This document shows, in pieces, positions 1 through 9,413 of a stretch of 64,000 nucleotides of DNA (positions are counted from its first letter, which is position 1; every line of letters begins with the position of its first letter). The stretch comes from JAAYXE01 sp964391195 (GTDB taxonomy: Bacteria > Chloroflexota > Anaerolineae > Anaerolineales > UBA4823). Under the pieces are notes generated by a model. It saw only the letters and a list, made by a program, of their open reading frames with translations, was not told the origin of the DNA and ran no database searches. Made by a program: the position numbers and the translations under genes. The stretch spans positions 40,110 through 104,109 of the forward strand of contig CAYMLG010000011.1 of NCBI GenBank assembly GCA_964391195.1. Direction: 5' to 3'.

Positions 1-2466
1 GGTCGTGACATACCCCGCATGATCGATATCACCTCCGACCCGTCAACCGGGCGGCGCTATGAGATCCCACAAGATTCCGTGCTCTTGCATCTTGCAGAAA
101 CTCTGCCGGTGACGAACAACAGTGTGCTGGTGAACGCCACAGACGACCTCATGTCATTGCTGCCGTTCCACCAGCAGGAACTCTACCTCCTAAATGGGCG
201 CGCTTTTACAGATGACGAATACGCCAATGGCAGCCGCGTCTCCGTGATTTCAGAGTTGATGGCCGCCCGGCTCGGTGTTGGTGTAGGCGATACATTTGAT
301 CTTTCCGTTGCCGTGTCCGACCAGCCGGGTGTTTACAATAGTTACTGGGCGGCCAGTGGCTTCACCTACCGTGAGACCTTCACCGTGGTCGGTATTATGA
401 ATACCGTTGGAGACAAAAGCTGGTACGTCTACGTGCCGAAGTCTGCTGGAGTGCCCGTCTCGCCATCCCCGGTTGGTTACACGATCGGACAGGCGGTCCT
501 CCGCAATCGGGATGCCGGCGCAGTCGCGGCCCGCATGGAAGCAGAGATCGCCGGCCGTTTCCAATTCACCATCTACGACCAAGGTTATTCCACGGTAGCC
601 ATCCCCTACCAGATCATATTGAGCGTTGCGCAGATCGTGACCGCCGTCTGCTTGCTGATGGTGATCGCGGTTGTGATCCTCTTCGGCTTCCTGTTCGTGT
701 ACCGGCAGCGCGAGGCGAGCGAGACCATGCGCATGCTTGGCGCAAGCCGGGCGCAGGTATGCCGGTACTTCCTCTACAGCGCCGGAACCATCTCCCTGCT
801 TGCCACAGCCGCGGGCGCAGCCGCCGGGTATTGGCTGCATGACAGCATTATCGGCCTCGTATCCCGGGCCGCCGATAACTACCGGCTGATCGACTCCCGG
901 TACAGCAACGGCAACCTGACCATCTCACGGATACTGGAATTCGCGCCAGAACTCGAATGGGGGTTGTTCCTGAGCGTAGGTCTTGCCGTATTCTTGCTGG
1001 CCATCCTCGCCTGCATGGCATTCACGGTTGGCACATTCCTGTACAGCAGGCCGAGCCAACGCAAGCCGGTGGGCCCGAAAAGGGAACACAAAACCTCCAC
1101 GCTCCAGGGTGGCAGCACGAAATACGCCATCCTTTCCATCCTGCGCGGCGGCGCCCGCAGTATGGTGGTCCCCATCCTGGCTGTGTCCGTGGTGCTGTTC
1201 TTCGGGCAGCTCGCCACAACCTCCCTGCGCTATCTGGAACAACTCGAAGCGATTTACGACAACACCACCGTCGAAGGATATTACACCGATATCAATGGAA
1301 AGCAGATCGGGGGGCAGGTGCTGGATGCATACGATGTCGCCAACCTGTATCACAGTGGATATATCGATAATTTGTCTGTCTCGATTAGCGATCCCTATTA
1401 CTATATAGGGATCAGCAAGCGGGCCGGTGGCGCCGAGCTGGACATTTCACCCCTCTATGTGCCGGACAGTCATTTCGCTTACGAATCTTTAGAGGCCGCG
1501 ATCCTGCGTGGCCCGGATTTCACCGCCACCAACAACATCCGCACCGCGCCCGAGTTCTACTACGCCGACACAATCCTGATGACCTTCATGGATGGCTACG
1601 ACGAGTCGATCCTGGCCGTGCCATACGATGACGATAGAGTGTATACCTGCATCCTTCCAAGTTCGTTCATGGCAGACAAAGGGATCGCCCTGGGGGACAC
1701 GGTGCGCGTGGCTTTTAACCAGGTCCACACCAACCCGGAGGACCACGCGCGCATCTTCCGCCATGTGGACCTGCGAGTGGTTGGCAGCTATGAAAAACAG
1801 GGCGTCGAAGACACGATCTACGCCCCGCTGTCGCTTATCTCCGTCACCGCCTTGCTATGGGATGATTTGGACGAACCTACGGAATTGAATGACGGGGAGT
1901 ACACACTTACGCCCGAAGAGAAAAAATACATCCTTCAGAACACCGTGCTGAACAGCGCAAGCTTCGCCCTTTCGGATTCGCGCACGCTCGTCGCCTTTAA
2001 GGATTATCTCTCGGATTATGGTTATTCGCAGGTGCAGCGGGTCAGCAAAGTTCGCGAATTTATCGTGCTCAAGGATGCGGCCTTCAACAATTCCGTTGCC
2101 AGCCTCAAGCAGCAGATCTACTACATTAATACCCTGTATCCCGTCCTGTATGTGCTGGTGGGGATCATCGCGATCGTGGTGTCGTATTTGCTCATCGTCA
2201 GCCGGAAGTTGGAGTTCGCGACGATGCGCGGCCTGGGCGGCACGCGGCTCGGCTCTTTCTTCAGCTTCTTTACCGAACAGAGTCTCCTGTGTGTGCTCGG
2301 CACAGCCGTCGGGTTGTTCGTCTGGCGGCTGGCCTGGGGTGAGCCGGTGGCCCTGCATCTCCTGCTCACCGCCGGCTTCCTCTGCTGCTACTTCCTCGGT
2401 TCCGCCATCTCCATTACCCTGATGAATCAGTCGAACGTCTTGACCATACTGCTGGACAAGGACTAA
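1..2466 (+). CDS. ABC transporter permease, FtsX/MacB-like (5' end outside window)
   Basis: The frame is open from the first base, so the true start lies upstream; the first visible Met codon is at 19. About 820 residues are visible. The order is a partial extracytoplasmic MacB-like domain (about 1-195), a first FtsX core with three membrane segments (about 200-345), a second large extracytoplasmic domain (about 405-690), and a second FtsX core with three segments (about 695-810). The cytoplasmic loops EASETMRMLGASR and EFATMRGLGGTR are the usual FtsX loop sequences. It is followed after 9 bases by its probable ATPase, so the pair should form a MacB/LolCD-type exporter or lipid/peptide extrusion system. 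The substrate cannot be told from sequence. Confidence 0.9.
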   Translation, partial: GRDIPRMIDITSDPSTGRRYEIPQDSVLLHLAETLPVTNNSVLVNATDDLMSLLPFHQQELYLLNGRAFTDDEYANGSRVSVISELMAARLGVGVGDTFDLSVAVSDQPGVYNSYWAASGFTYRETFTVVGIMNTVGDKSWYVYVPKSAGVPVSPSPVGYTIGQAVLRNRDAGAVAARMEAEIAGRFQFTIYDQGYSTVAIPYQIILSVAQIVTAVCLLMVIAVVILFGFLFVYRQREASETMRMLGASRAQVCRYFLYSAGTISLLATAAGAAAGYWLHDSIIGLVSRAADNYRLIDSRYSNGNLTISRILEFAPELEWGLFLSVGLAVFLLAILACMAFTVGTFLYSRPSQRKPVGPKREHKTSTLQGGSTKYAILSILRGGARSMVVPILAVSVVLFFGQLATTSLRYLEQLEAIYDNTTVEGYYTDINGKQIGGQVLDAYDVANLYHSGYIDNLSVSISDPYYYIGISKRAGGAELDISPLYVPDSHFAYESLEAAILRGPDFTATNNIRTAPEFYYADTILMTFMDGYDESILAVPYDDDRVYTCILPSSFMADKGIALGDTVRVAFNQVHTNPEDHARIFRHVDLRVVGSYEKQGVEDTIYAPLSLISVTALLWDDLDEPTELNDGEYTLTPEEKKYILQNTVLNSASFALSDSRTLVAFKDYLSDYGYSQVQRVSKVREFIVLKDAAFNNSVASLKQQIYYINTLYPVLYVLVGIIAIVVSYLLIVSRKLEFATMRGLGGTRLGSFFSFFTEQSLLCVLGTAVGLFVWRLAWGEPVALHLLLTAGFLCCYFLGSAISITLMNQSNVLTILLDKD

Positions 2467-2475
2467 GGAGGAGAA

Positions 2476-3165
2476 TTGAAGATTCTCGAGTTGAAGGATG
2501 TCTCCTACAGCTACAACAGCAAATATCAACAAGTTGATGCGTTGAAGAATATCAATTGCAGCTTCGAGCAGGGGAAGGTGTACGCGATCGTCGGTAAATC
2601 GGGCAGCGGCAAGAGCACCTTGCTATCGCTGCTCGCCGGGCTCGATGTGCCCAAGTCGGGGCAGGTGTTGTTCGAGGGCAAGGCGACTTCTAGCATGGAT
2701 CTGGCGAAGTACCGGCGGGAATGTGCCGCGATGATTTACCAGAGTTTTCGCCTGTTCCCGCTGCTGACTGTGTCGGAGAACATCACTTTCCCCATGGAGC
2801 TGCGAGGATTCAGGGGCAAACAAGCCCGCGAACGTGCCCGAGAGCTGGTCGAGCGCGTCGCCTTGCCCGCCTCGGTGCTCGACCGTTTCCCCAGTATGCT
2901 CTCGGGCGGCGAACAGCAGCGCGTGGGCATTGCCCGCGCCATGTCGATGGACTCCAGGCTTCTTCTCGCCGATGAACCGACCGGCAATCTCGATGAAGAG
3001 AACAGTCGCAATATCATCGATATCCTGGTAGATCTTGCCCACACGCACGGTTATTGTGTCATCATCGCCACCCACGATCTGAGCATCTTGCCCAAAATGG
3101 ACGTGGTTTTCCGCATGAACAGCGGCGTCCTCCAACTTATGGCTGAGCCGCGCACCCAACCATAA
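2476..3165 (+). CDS. ABC transporter ATP-binding protein (MacB/LolD type)
   Basis: This is the ATPase partner of the upstream FtsX-type permease. The start is TTG at 2476, preceded by a strong AGGAGG at 2466-2471 that overlaps the permease stop. The 229-residue size is normal for this subfamily. Seen in order are Walker A GKSGSGKST (about 37-45), Q-loop YQSFRLFPLLT, signature LSGGEQQRVGIARA (about 140), Walker B LLLADEPTGNLDEENS and the H-loop THDL. The EPTGNLD string is typical of the LolD/MacB/FtsE group. It ends before two strong hairpins that separate it from the convergent HD-GYP gene. Confidence 0.95.
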   Translation: MKILELKDVSYSYNSKYQQVDALKNINCSFEQGKVYAIVGKSGSGKSTLLSLLAGLDVPKSGQVLFEGKATSSMDLAKYRRECAAMIYQSFRLFPLLTVSENITFPMELRGFRGKQARERARELVERVALPASVLDRFPSMLSGGEQQRVGIARAMSMDSRLLLADEPTGNLDEENSRNIIDILVDLAHTHGYCVIIATHDLSILPKMDVVFRMNSGVLQLMAEPRTQP

Positions 3166-3172
3166 AAGAATG

Positions 3173-3224
3173 GGTGTCTGCGATATGGGGCGGGCTGCAC
3201 GGCCCACCCCATATCGCAGACACC
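3173..3224. terminator. Long hairpin, probable terminator after ABC ATPase
   Basis: An 18-base arm (GGTGTCTGCGATATGGGG) is followed by a GC-rich centre and its exact complement. It starts 8 bases after the ATPase stop. It lies in a convergent intergenic space, so it probably terminates the plus-strand transcript. There is no clear T tract. Confidence 0.65.
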
Positions 3225-3240
3225 TTCTGCATTAAGAATG

Positions 3241-3293
3241 GATGTTGTGGGGAATGGGACGGGCTCCCAGCCCGTCCCATTCCCCACAACATC
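3241..3293. terminator. Perfect 25-bp-arm hairpin between convergent genes
   Basis: The arms are 25 bases, fully complementary, with a 3-base CCC loop. The right end touches the stop codon of the minus-strand HD-GYP gene (CTA at 3293-3295). This is the second of two adjacent hairpins and is well placed to end minus-strand transcription. Its stability is far beyond an ordinary intrinsic terminator. Confidence 0.65.
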
Positions 3294-5557
3294 TATCCCT
3301 CGTCCAGCATACTCAGAAATACGCTGACCACTTTCGGATCGAAGTGTAAACCAGCTTGCTGCTCGATGAACTGGCGCGCTTTTTCTTTTGGCCAGGCTGG
3401 ACGGTATGGGCGCTCCGAAGTCAGGGCATCCCACACATCCACCACGGCGAAGATGCGCGCCGCAAAGGGGATTTGCTCCCCCTTCAACCCGCGGGGATAG
3501 CCAGTGCCATCCCACTTTTCGTGGTGACAGTACGGGATATCCAGTGCCGGACGCAAGTAGGCGATGGGATGAAGCATCTCGAAGGCATATACCGGATGCT
3601 TGCGCATGATCACCCATTCCTCATCGCTGAGCGGACCAGATTTGAGCAGGATACTGTCGGGGATGCCCATCTTGCCGATGTCGTGCAAGAGAGAGCCGCG
3701 ATAGATATGCACGATTTCGGCGTCGCCCACCCCCAGCATGCGCGCCAATCGCTCGGTCATTTCGGTCACACGCTGTGTGTGTCCTTCGGTCTCTTTATCG
3801 CGCAAATCCAGGGCGCGCGACCAACCCTCGATCGTGGCGTCATACGCCAGTGTGAGTTCCAGGTTGGAACGCTGCAGGTTGTTGAATAACGTCGCCTCAT
3901 GCACGGCAATCGCCGCCTGGCCGGCGAGGGTCTCTAAAAAGTCCAGCCATTCCGGGTCCGGTTCCAACGGTTTGCGATGGAAGATTTCCAGCACGCCCGT
4001 CACCTGTCCTTTGGCGATCAACGGCACGCCGTGATAGGAGATGAATCCTTCTCCTGCCAGGACCGCGGCCCGCGCGAAAGGGACCCTACTCTTTGTCAGA
4101 TTGGGAATGCTCAGGGTGCGCCGTTCGAGCGCAACAATGCCGGCTGGATATTCGTCGAGACGGAGTTGATATTTGGCAATGGCTTCTGTCCGAAAGCCGT
4201 GCCCGGCGCCGTATTCGAGCCGGTGGGTATAAGGGTTGAACAACAAGACGTCCGCCGCATCCACGCTCAACTGCTTCGTGACCTGCTCAATGAATACGTT
4301 GAGGGTCAGATTCAGATCAAAACTGCTGCCAATGGCCAGGTCAATTGCATGGAGCGCCGCGATGCGCTGCAGGCGACGCTCTGTCTTCTCGTGGAGCGCC
4401 GCGCGGTGGATGGCATTGGCGGCGATATCGCTGATGGCGGTCAGCAGCCGGACCTCTGCGGGGGTGATGTCGCTTTTCCGGGCGACCAATAACGCGCCGA
4501 TCGTCTGCTCTTGGTTAATCAATGGGACACAGGCCACAGCGCGAATATGCTCATCCAGGCCGGCCTGGCCCTCGTTGTCCAGATAAGGCTGCCCAGAGGT
4601 GATGACCTGCCCCCACACGCCCTCGCCTGGGGGAATCCGCTGGCCGGTGCTGGCGGCCCAGGCCCCGCGGGCCAGTTCGATGATCGTCTCTCCGCTTCCG
4701 GGGTCGCGCATTGCCAGGGCTGCCGCCTCTACCTGCAGCAGGTCCGATAACTGATCCAGGACGGCGGGCAGCATCTCGGTGCGGGTTGGAGCGGTTCGCA
4801 ATGCGGTGCTCATCGCCGCGATGGCTTCCAACTCTCGCTCGCGCTGTATGCGGCCGGTTACGTCATTCGCCTGGATGAGACGTGCCGGCCGGCCGTTAAA
4901 GGATATTTCATGGGACAGGATATCCACATCGATGAGAGACCCGTCTTTCTTACGATGCTTCCAGGGCCCAGACGTTCTCATCGCCGTTTGCTCCGCCGAA
5001 AGGTTCTTTATGAGCGAAGGTATACCTTCCTCTGGACGAATATCCTTGATGGTCATGGCCAGAAATTCCTCCGGCTCATAGCCATAATGCCGGACGGCAG
5101 CGTCGTTGACCTCCAGGAAGGCCAGCGTCTCCAGGTCGTAAACCCACATGGGCAGCGGGTTGTTTTCGAACAGGGATCTATACTTCGCTTCTGCCTCTCG
5201 CAGTGCCCGCGTGCGCTCGTCCACCTGTTGTTCCAAAACCTGGTTGAGCTGGCGCAGTTGTTCTAGCGTTTCCAGGTAGCCCCGCTGAGTCATCTCGAAG
5301 GGGGCCAGCGCTCCACTTAAAAAATCGGAAGCCATCATCACCTGCCGGGCACCGGCCTTGCGCTGCGGCGAGCGCGTCAGGATGGCTTCCAGGGCTTCCT
5401 GGTGTATGCGGGTCACGTCGAGCACGCCCAGCCGCTTCTCTACGGCCATCCGCCCAACCTCGTACGCTCGATCCAGGGCCACCTTACCTCTGCCCTGAAG
5501 ATAGGCTTCCAGGGCAGAGGTGTAATCTTGTCGTAGTTCTTGCAATAAATGACTCAT
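3293..5557 (-). CDS. RsbU_N-PAS-GAF-GAF-HD-GYP signalling phosphodiesterase
   Basis: A predicted cytoplasmic 754-residue sensor. Residues about 1-90 resemble the RsbU N-terminal (partner-switch kinase-binding) domain, followed by a short coiled coil, a PAS domain (about 125-240, KYRSLFENNPLPMWV), two GAF domains (about 250-400 and 410-560) and an HD-GYP domain (about 570-750). The HD-GYP domain has HTQRV, LLHDIGKMGIPD, HHEKWDGTGYP and DVWDALTSERPYR, so all metal ligands and the GYP motif look intact and cyclic-di-GMP hydrolysis is likely. The start is ATG at 5557 and overlaps the stop of the upstream phosphatase remnant (ATGA). The RsbU_N domain and that neighbour suggest input from a stressosome or partner-switching pathway; this is inference. 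Confidence 0.93.
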   Translation of the reverse strand: MSHLLQELRQDYTSALEAYLQGRGKVALDRAYEVGRMAVEKRLGVLDVTRIHQEALEAILTRSPQRKAGARQVMMASDFLSGALAPFEMTQRGYLETLEQLRQLNQVLEQQVDERTRALREAEAKYRSLFENNPLPMWVYDLETLAFLEVNDAAVRHYGYEPEEFLAMTIKDIRPEEGIPSLIKNLSAEQTAMRTSGPWKHRKKDGSLIDVDILSHEISFNGRPARLIQANDVTGRIQRERELEAIAAMSTALRTAPTRTEMLPAVLDQLSDLLQVEAAALAMRDPGSGETIIELARGAWAASTGQRIPPGEGVWGQVITSGQPYLDNEGQAGLDEHIRAVACVPLINQEQTIGALLVARKSDITPAEVRLLTAISDIAANAIHRAALHEKTERRLQRIAALHAIDLAIGSSFDLNLTLNVFIEQVTKQLSVDAADVLLFNPYTHRLEYGAGHGFRTEAIAKYQLRLDEYPAGIVALERRTLSIPNLTKSRVPFARAAVLAGEGFISYHGVPLIAKGQVTGVLEIFHRKPLEPDPEWLDFLETLAGQAAIAVHEATLFNNLQRSNLELTLAYDATIEGWSRALDLRDKETEGHTQRVTEMTERLARMLGVGDAEIVHIYRGSLLHDIGKMGIPDSILLKSGPLSDEEWVIMRKHPVYAFEMLHPIAYLRPALDIPYCHHEKWDGTGYPRGLKGEQIPFAARIFAVVDVWDALTSERPYRPAWPKEKARQFIEQQAGLHFDPKVVSVFLSMLDEG

Positions 5558-5826
5558 CCCGCTGTTCCCAGATAGCGCACTACCGCCACCGGCGCCTCGT
5601 CCGTTTGCCGGATGTACTTGGCCAGTATATGGTCGGCGATGGATTGTACCGGTAGGTGCATTTTCAAATCCGTTGTGAAGTCATGGTGAATGCCATCCGT
5701 CTCCAGGATCAATAGGTCGCCCGCGGAAACCGGAAGAGTAGCCGCCTTGAGCATTGGCAACTGGTAGCCGGCCACGCCCCCGCGCAGCAGGAGCCGTTCG
5801 CTGGTGGGACCTTGCGCGCTTTTCAT
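5554..5826 (-). pseudogene. PP2C/RsbX-like phosphatase, C-terminal remnant
   Basis: About 90 residues with GDLLILETDGIHHDF and a closing AVVRYLG segment, which match the C-terminal half of small SpoIIE/RsbX-type PP2C serine phosphatases (about 200 residues when complete). The N-terminal metal-binding half is missing and I see no continuation in other frames upstream. An ATG at 5824-5826 with AGAGGTG just before it would still allow translation. The stop overlaps the start of the HD-GYP gene by four bases, so the remnant may survive as a translational leader. It could be a decayed gene or an unusual short protein. Confidence 0.6.
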
Positions 5827-6277
5827 AAACACCTCTGTTGGCAAGAATGGCAATTGTACAACGCAAAACAGTTCTGGGCAGCGCCATTTACCGGGAATCC
5901 GGCGATGTTGTTACCAGCGCTCAAGCTCGGGGGTGACACTCAGCCCTACGAGTTTCGCGCGCTTAGATGGGGGTATGAAGCGAATTTACTGAGTAACCAG
6001 GCAACCTGCGGACTGGAAAGTTGTCGGCGCCTAAGAGAAGTAAGGTGTGGGAGCTTGATGTCCGATCTGCAACTATTTTTGCTGGGCTAATACATACATT
6101 TTATAGAGAAGTGTCGGTTTTGTCTGTATCAACAAAGTAACTTAACAAAAATGATAAGTATTGGCGCCTTTGGGGCGAGGCGCCTCCTGCAAAACAATTG
6201 CCATCCCGTACCAGACCATCAAGGGCCGTCTCGAATGGAGACGACCCTTGATGGTGATTGGCGTCCTCGGCCGGCCC
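5827..6277. other. Intergenic stretch, no gene recognised
   Basis: About 450 bases between the phosphatase remnant and the Kelch gene. The only structure I see is the hairpin at 6215-6255. The open frames here have no homology I recognise, and this stretch should hold the promoter for the HD-GYP operon. Confidence 0.5.
6215..6255 (-). terminator. Hairpin downstream of Kelch gene
   Basis: Two 18-base arms (ACCATCAAGGGCCGTCTC and its complement with one G-T type mismatch) around a 5-base loop, 22 bases beyond the Kelch stop at 6278. Position fits a terminator for the minus-strand gene. Confidence 0.6.
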
Positions 6278-8107
6278 TTATTGGGTAATGGCCGGCAAGT
6301 AGATGTTAAAATCATCCACCTTGAGCGTTACCGGGATCTCGATCAAGGGATGGATCGGATCGTTGCTGGTGACCTCTAGCATACCCATATATTCGCCCTG
6401 ATCAAGTCCTGTAGCGTCGAAGGTGAAATTAACGATGCTCACCGCTTGAGAATTGATTAGACCGTCAATTGGATCTACACTCAACCAATTCAGCGGCGAT
6501 TTTTCCTCCAATTCCCATTCAAGATTGAGATCCCCTGTATTTTCGAAGAGTATAGGGACAACCCTCTTTGTGTCTGGGGCTAATTGAATTTCGAGCTTTG
6601 ATGGATTGACAACCAGGGTAGGAGGATACCTGGCACAGGTTATGGATCGGTAGAGGAAAGCTTGTTGCACGATACTTCCGGTTTCATCCAACCTGAAACC
6701 TGAACCTATCCACATTGTACTTCCGTCACTATCGCCTTCCGCAAGCATCATTGGGCTGCTCAATTCGGTTTGGTTGGTCCAGGTCGGGTTTACCGTATCA
6801 TATAGCAGTACCCGGTTCGAGTATTGCTCAGTACCCAGGTAGTATTCTTGCCCGCCGGCAACGATCAAGTACCGGTTATTCACCACCGCATCTGCCGATC
6901 CGGCCGTTCCTCCGCCCGGCATTGGCGCTGCCGCACTCCATGTCCCGGTCTGCGGATCGAAAACTTCAACGCTGTTTAAAACGCTGTCGCCGCTGCCTGG
7001 CAATCCAATCCCACCGGCAACGTAAATCTTTCCATCGATGGTGCCTGCTGCCGGATAGATACGAGCGGATTGCAGCGGCGGATCGGTGCGCCATCCAGAG
7101 CTGGGGTTATAAATGTAGACGTAATTCACTGGTACTCTGCCGGAATCGCTGCCCCCGATCAGATAATATTCACCATTCAGCACAGTCCCTGCATAACCGG
7201 CCAATCCGCCTGGCATGTCCGGCCCCGACTGCCAGGTATTTGTATCTGGATTGTAGATATCCATTGTGTTCAGAATTCCATTCATCATTCCTGGTATCCC
7301 ACCTGCGCAGTAGATCAATCCATCGATCTCCACACAGTCGATAGAGATTCGACTTTCAGGCAAGGCAGCGCCGGAATACCAGGCATTTGAACTGATCGAG
7401 TAGATATCAAGATCTAATAGAGTCCCCAAATCTCTACCCCCAATTCGGTAGAGATGGCCGTCATAATAAACCATCGAAGCGCCAAGGGAGGGTGAAACGG
7501 TGTATGGAGGGGCAGTTTCCTGATACCCACCGATGAGGTAGGCCGTTAGATCAAAATGACCGGAGCCTTGTACTCCACTAAGCCCGGCTTGAGCGGTTAC
7601 GTTAGCGGCCTCTTCAGCACCAAATTCAGCCGTCCAGGGGATCGAAACAGCAATGTTCAGCTTTTGCGCAGCTCCTGGCTGGAGCGTAACAGATGAGGGA
7701 TTGATGGATACTGGCCAGGCGGCATCCGTGGCAATGGTTAAGCTTTCGGCCTCTGAAGTGTCGTTCCAGAATTCGAGATCAGAGTTAATGGAGTTGCCGG
7801 GACATGCACCCAAAGTCTGGTGTGGTGGATTGGCAACGATGGCCGGGCATGGATATCCAGGTGGAGCATAGGTGATATCATCAAGGTAAAAATCAAATCC
7901 ATCTTGACCGGTAGCCAGGAATCCAATTTTGACCGTTTGCCCGACATAATCTGTCAAATCGACGGTATGCAACCTCCAACATGGGGTCTTGCAACTGGAG
8001 TCATGGCGGTCAATCGGATCGCCGATATCGATATAGGATTCCCCAGGCGCAGAGATCTGCACCTGGAGAAGTTCATTGGGATCAAGTGTTCCTGCCCGGC
8101 CCGCCGG
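6278..8107 (-). pseudogene. Kelch-repeat secreted protein, 5'-truncated
   Basis: About 610 codons are open, bounded upstream by TGA at 8108-8110. The protein begins abruptly inside a lectin/MAM-like beta domain (residues about 1-80, DFYLDDITYAPPG). It continues through a choice-of-anchor/Ig-like domain, at least five Kelch repeats (MVYYDGHLYRIGG, VEIDGLIYCAGG, VLNGEYYLIGG, TIDGKIYVAGG) and another Ig-like domain. No signal peptide and no convincing start are present; GTG at 8060-8062 is the first possible one. The homologous sense continues upstream of it to 8107. The C-terminus NIYLPAITQ resembles the YLP-type tails common on Chloroflexi exoproteins. It is probably the 3' part of a larger exoenzyme whose 5' part was lost. 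Confidence 0.7.
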
Positions 8108-8163
8108 TCAAAAAAGCATTATGTGGGTCTCTTAAGTGGGGATTGTCGGTTAAAATAAGCACC

Positions 8164-8517
8164 ATGATAAAACCTCGCATCTATACCATAAGCTTCGCAA
8201 GTGTTTATCCCCTTTATATTGAGAAGGCGGAGAAAAAAGGGCGCACGAAAACCGAAGTCGATGAAATCATTCGTTGGCTCACAGGATATACCCAGGAAGG
8301 GTTCGAAGCCCAACTGGCAAAACAGGCAGATATGGAGACCTTCTTTGCGGAAGCTCCTCAACTGAATCCTGCACGGGCTCTGATCAAGGGGGTGATCTGC
8401 GGCGTCCGGGTGGAAGAGATCGAAGATCCCACCGTGCGGGAAATCCGCTACCTGGATAAGCTAATCGACGAACTGGCCAGGGGAAAAGCCATGGAGAAGA
8501 TTTTGCGGAAGCAATAA
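8164..8517 (+). CDS. DUF2200 family protein
   Basis: 117 residues from ATG at 8164. The frame is open further upstream but that part overlaps the Kelch remnant antisense and has no family match. The sequence MIKPRIYTISFASVYPLY, then KKGRTKTEV, IIRWLTGY, LIKGVICGVRVEEIEDP and IRYLDKLIDELARGKAMEKILR are the conserved blocks of DUF2200, and the length matches. The function is unknown for the family; it is a small cytoplasmic protein often near resistance or stress genes. It sits alone and is followed by a hairpin. Confidence 0.88.
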   Translation: MIKPRIYTISFASVYPLYIEKAEKKGRTKTEVDEIIRWLTGYTQEGFEAQLAKQADMETFFAEAPQLNPARALIKGVICGVRVEEIEDPTVREIRYLDKLIDELARGKAMEKILRKQ

Positions 8518-8672
8518 ACCTCCATGCAGCGGCGCATTCCTGCCGTTTAGCATTGTTTTTCATATTCCGCCGGGTTCCATAATCAATCTTCTGATCTTCT
8601 GATCTTCTGCTGCTGCCCTGGTGAGGTGTCTTTTCTCGTTTAAACCTGATTGGTGGTTACGAGTTTTAGGGA

Positions 8673-8719
8673 AGTCGTGTGTGCTTGTGTGGGTGTAGCC
8701 CACACAAGCACACACGACT
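8673..8719 (+). terminator. Perfect 21-bp-arm hairpin
   Basis: Arms of 21 bases (AGTCGTGTGTGCTTGTGTGGG and exact complement) around TGTAG, between the DUF2200 gene and the next plus-strand gene. Probably ends DUF2200 transcription. No T tract follows. Confidence 0.55.
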
Positions 8720-8773
8720 GGCTGTATAACTCCATCATAGGTTTCAATTGATGAGGAGGAAAGGAACTCAGTC

Positions 8774-9367
8774 GTGAGAAAATTGATCGTGCTTGAACAT
8801 GTCTCCCTGGATGGTGTCATCCAGGCCCCAGGCGGACCAGATGAAGATCCCAGCGGCGGCTTCGCCTACGGCGGGTGGATCGCCTCGTATTCTGACGATA
8901 CCCTTGGAACGCTCCTGCGACGGCAGATGAACCTGCCGTTCGACCTTTTGCTAGGGCGTAGAACTTTCGAAATTTGGGAGCCGTACTGGCCTGAACATGC
9001 AGACGCCTGGCCGGGCGTCAACACGGCGACCAAGTACGTCGCCTCGAATACCAGGACTTCTAGCAAATGGCAGCCGTCCGTGTTCTTGAACGGAGACCTG
9101 GCGCAAAAGGTCGCCGAACTCAAGGGGCAGCAAGGGCCGGATTTGAACGTTTGGGGGAGCGGCGACCTCGTGCAGACGCTGATGAAGCATGATCTGGTGG
9201 ATGCGTTCTGGCTGATGGTTTATCCATTAACCTTGGGCAGCGGAAAGCGCTTGTTTGCCGGCGGCACGATCCCGGCCGCGTTCAACGTGACCGAAAGCAA
9301 AGTCACCCCGAAGGGCGTCTTTGTCGTGAATTACGAGCGCCTCGCGGGATCACCCCTCAAAAGCTGA
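8774..9367 (+). CDS. Dihydrofolate reductase-like (RibD C-terminal domain) protein
   Basis: 197 residues from GTG at 8774 with GAGGAGGA at 8753-8760. The single RibD_C/DHFR fold shows MRKLIVLEHVSLDGVIQAPGG at the N-terminus, LLLGRRTFEIW (about 58-68), a nucleotide-binding GSGDLVQTLMKHDLVD segment (about 130-145) and YPLTLGSGKRLFAGG (about 152-166). It probably binds NADPH and reduces a small molecule; members of this family are not usually true folate enzymes. It is one of six such paralogues in the window and the only one on the plus strand. Confidence 0.88.
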   Translation: MRKLIVLEHVSLDGVIQAPGGPDEDPSGGFAYGGWIASYSDDTLGTLLRRQMNLPFDLLLGRRTFEIWEPYWPEHADAWPGVNTATKYVASNTRTSSKWQPSVFLNGDLAQKVAELKGQQGPDLNVWGSGDLVQTLMKHDLVDAFWLMVYPLTLGSGKRLFAGGTIPAAFNVTESKVTPKGVFVVNYERLAGSPLKS

Positions 9368-9413
9368 TTTTCCCGTTCGCCTTCCTTCCAATCGATAGGT
9401 TATTGCTTCGCTG

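Noticed and set aside
7981..8163. N-terminal extension of the DUF2200 frame
   Set aside because: Overlaps the Kelch gene antisense; DUF2200 similarity begins exactly at the ATG at 8164.
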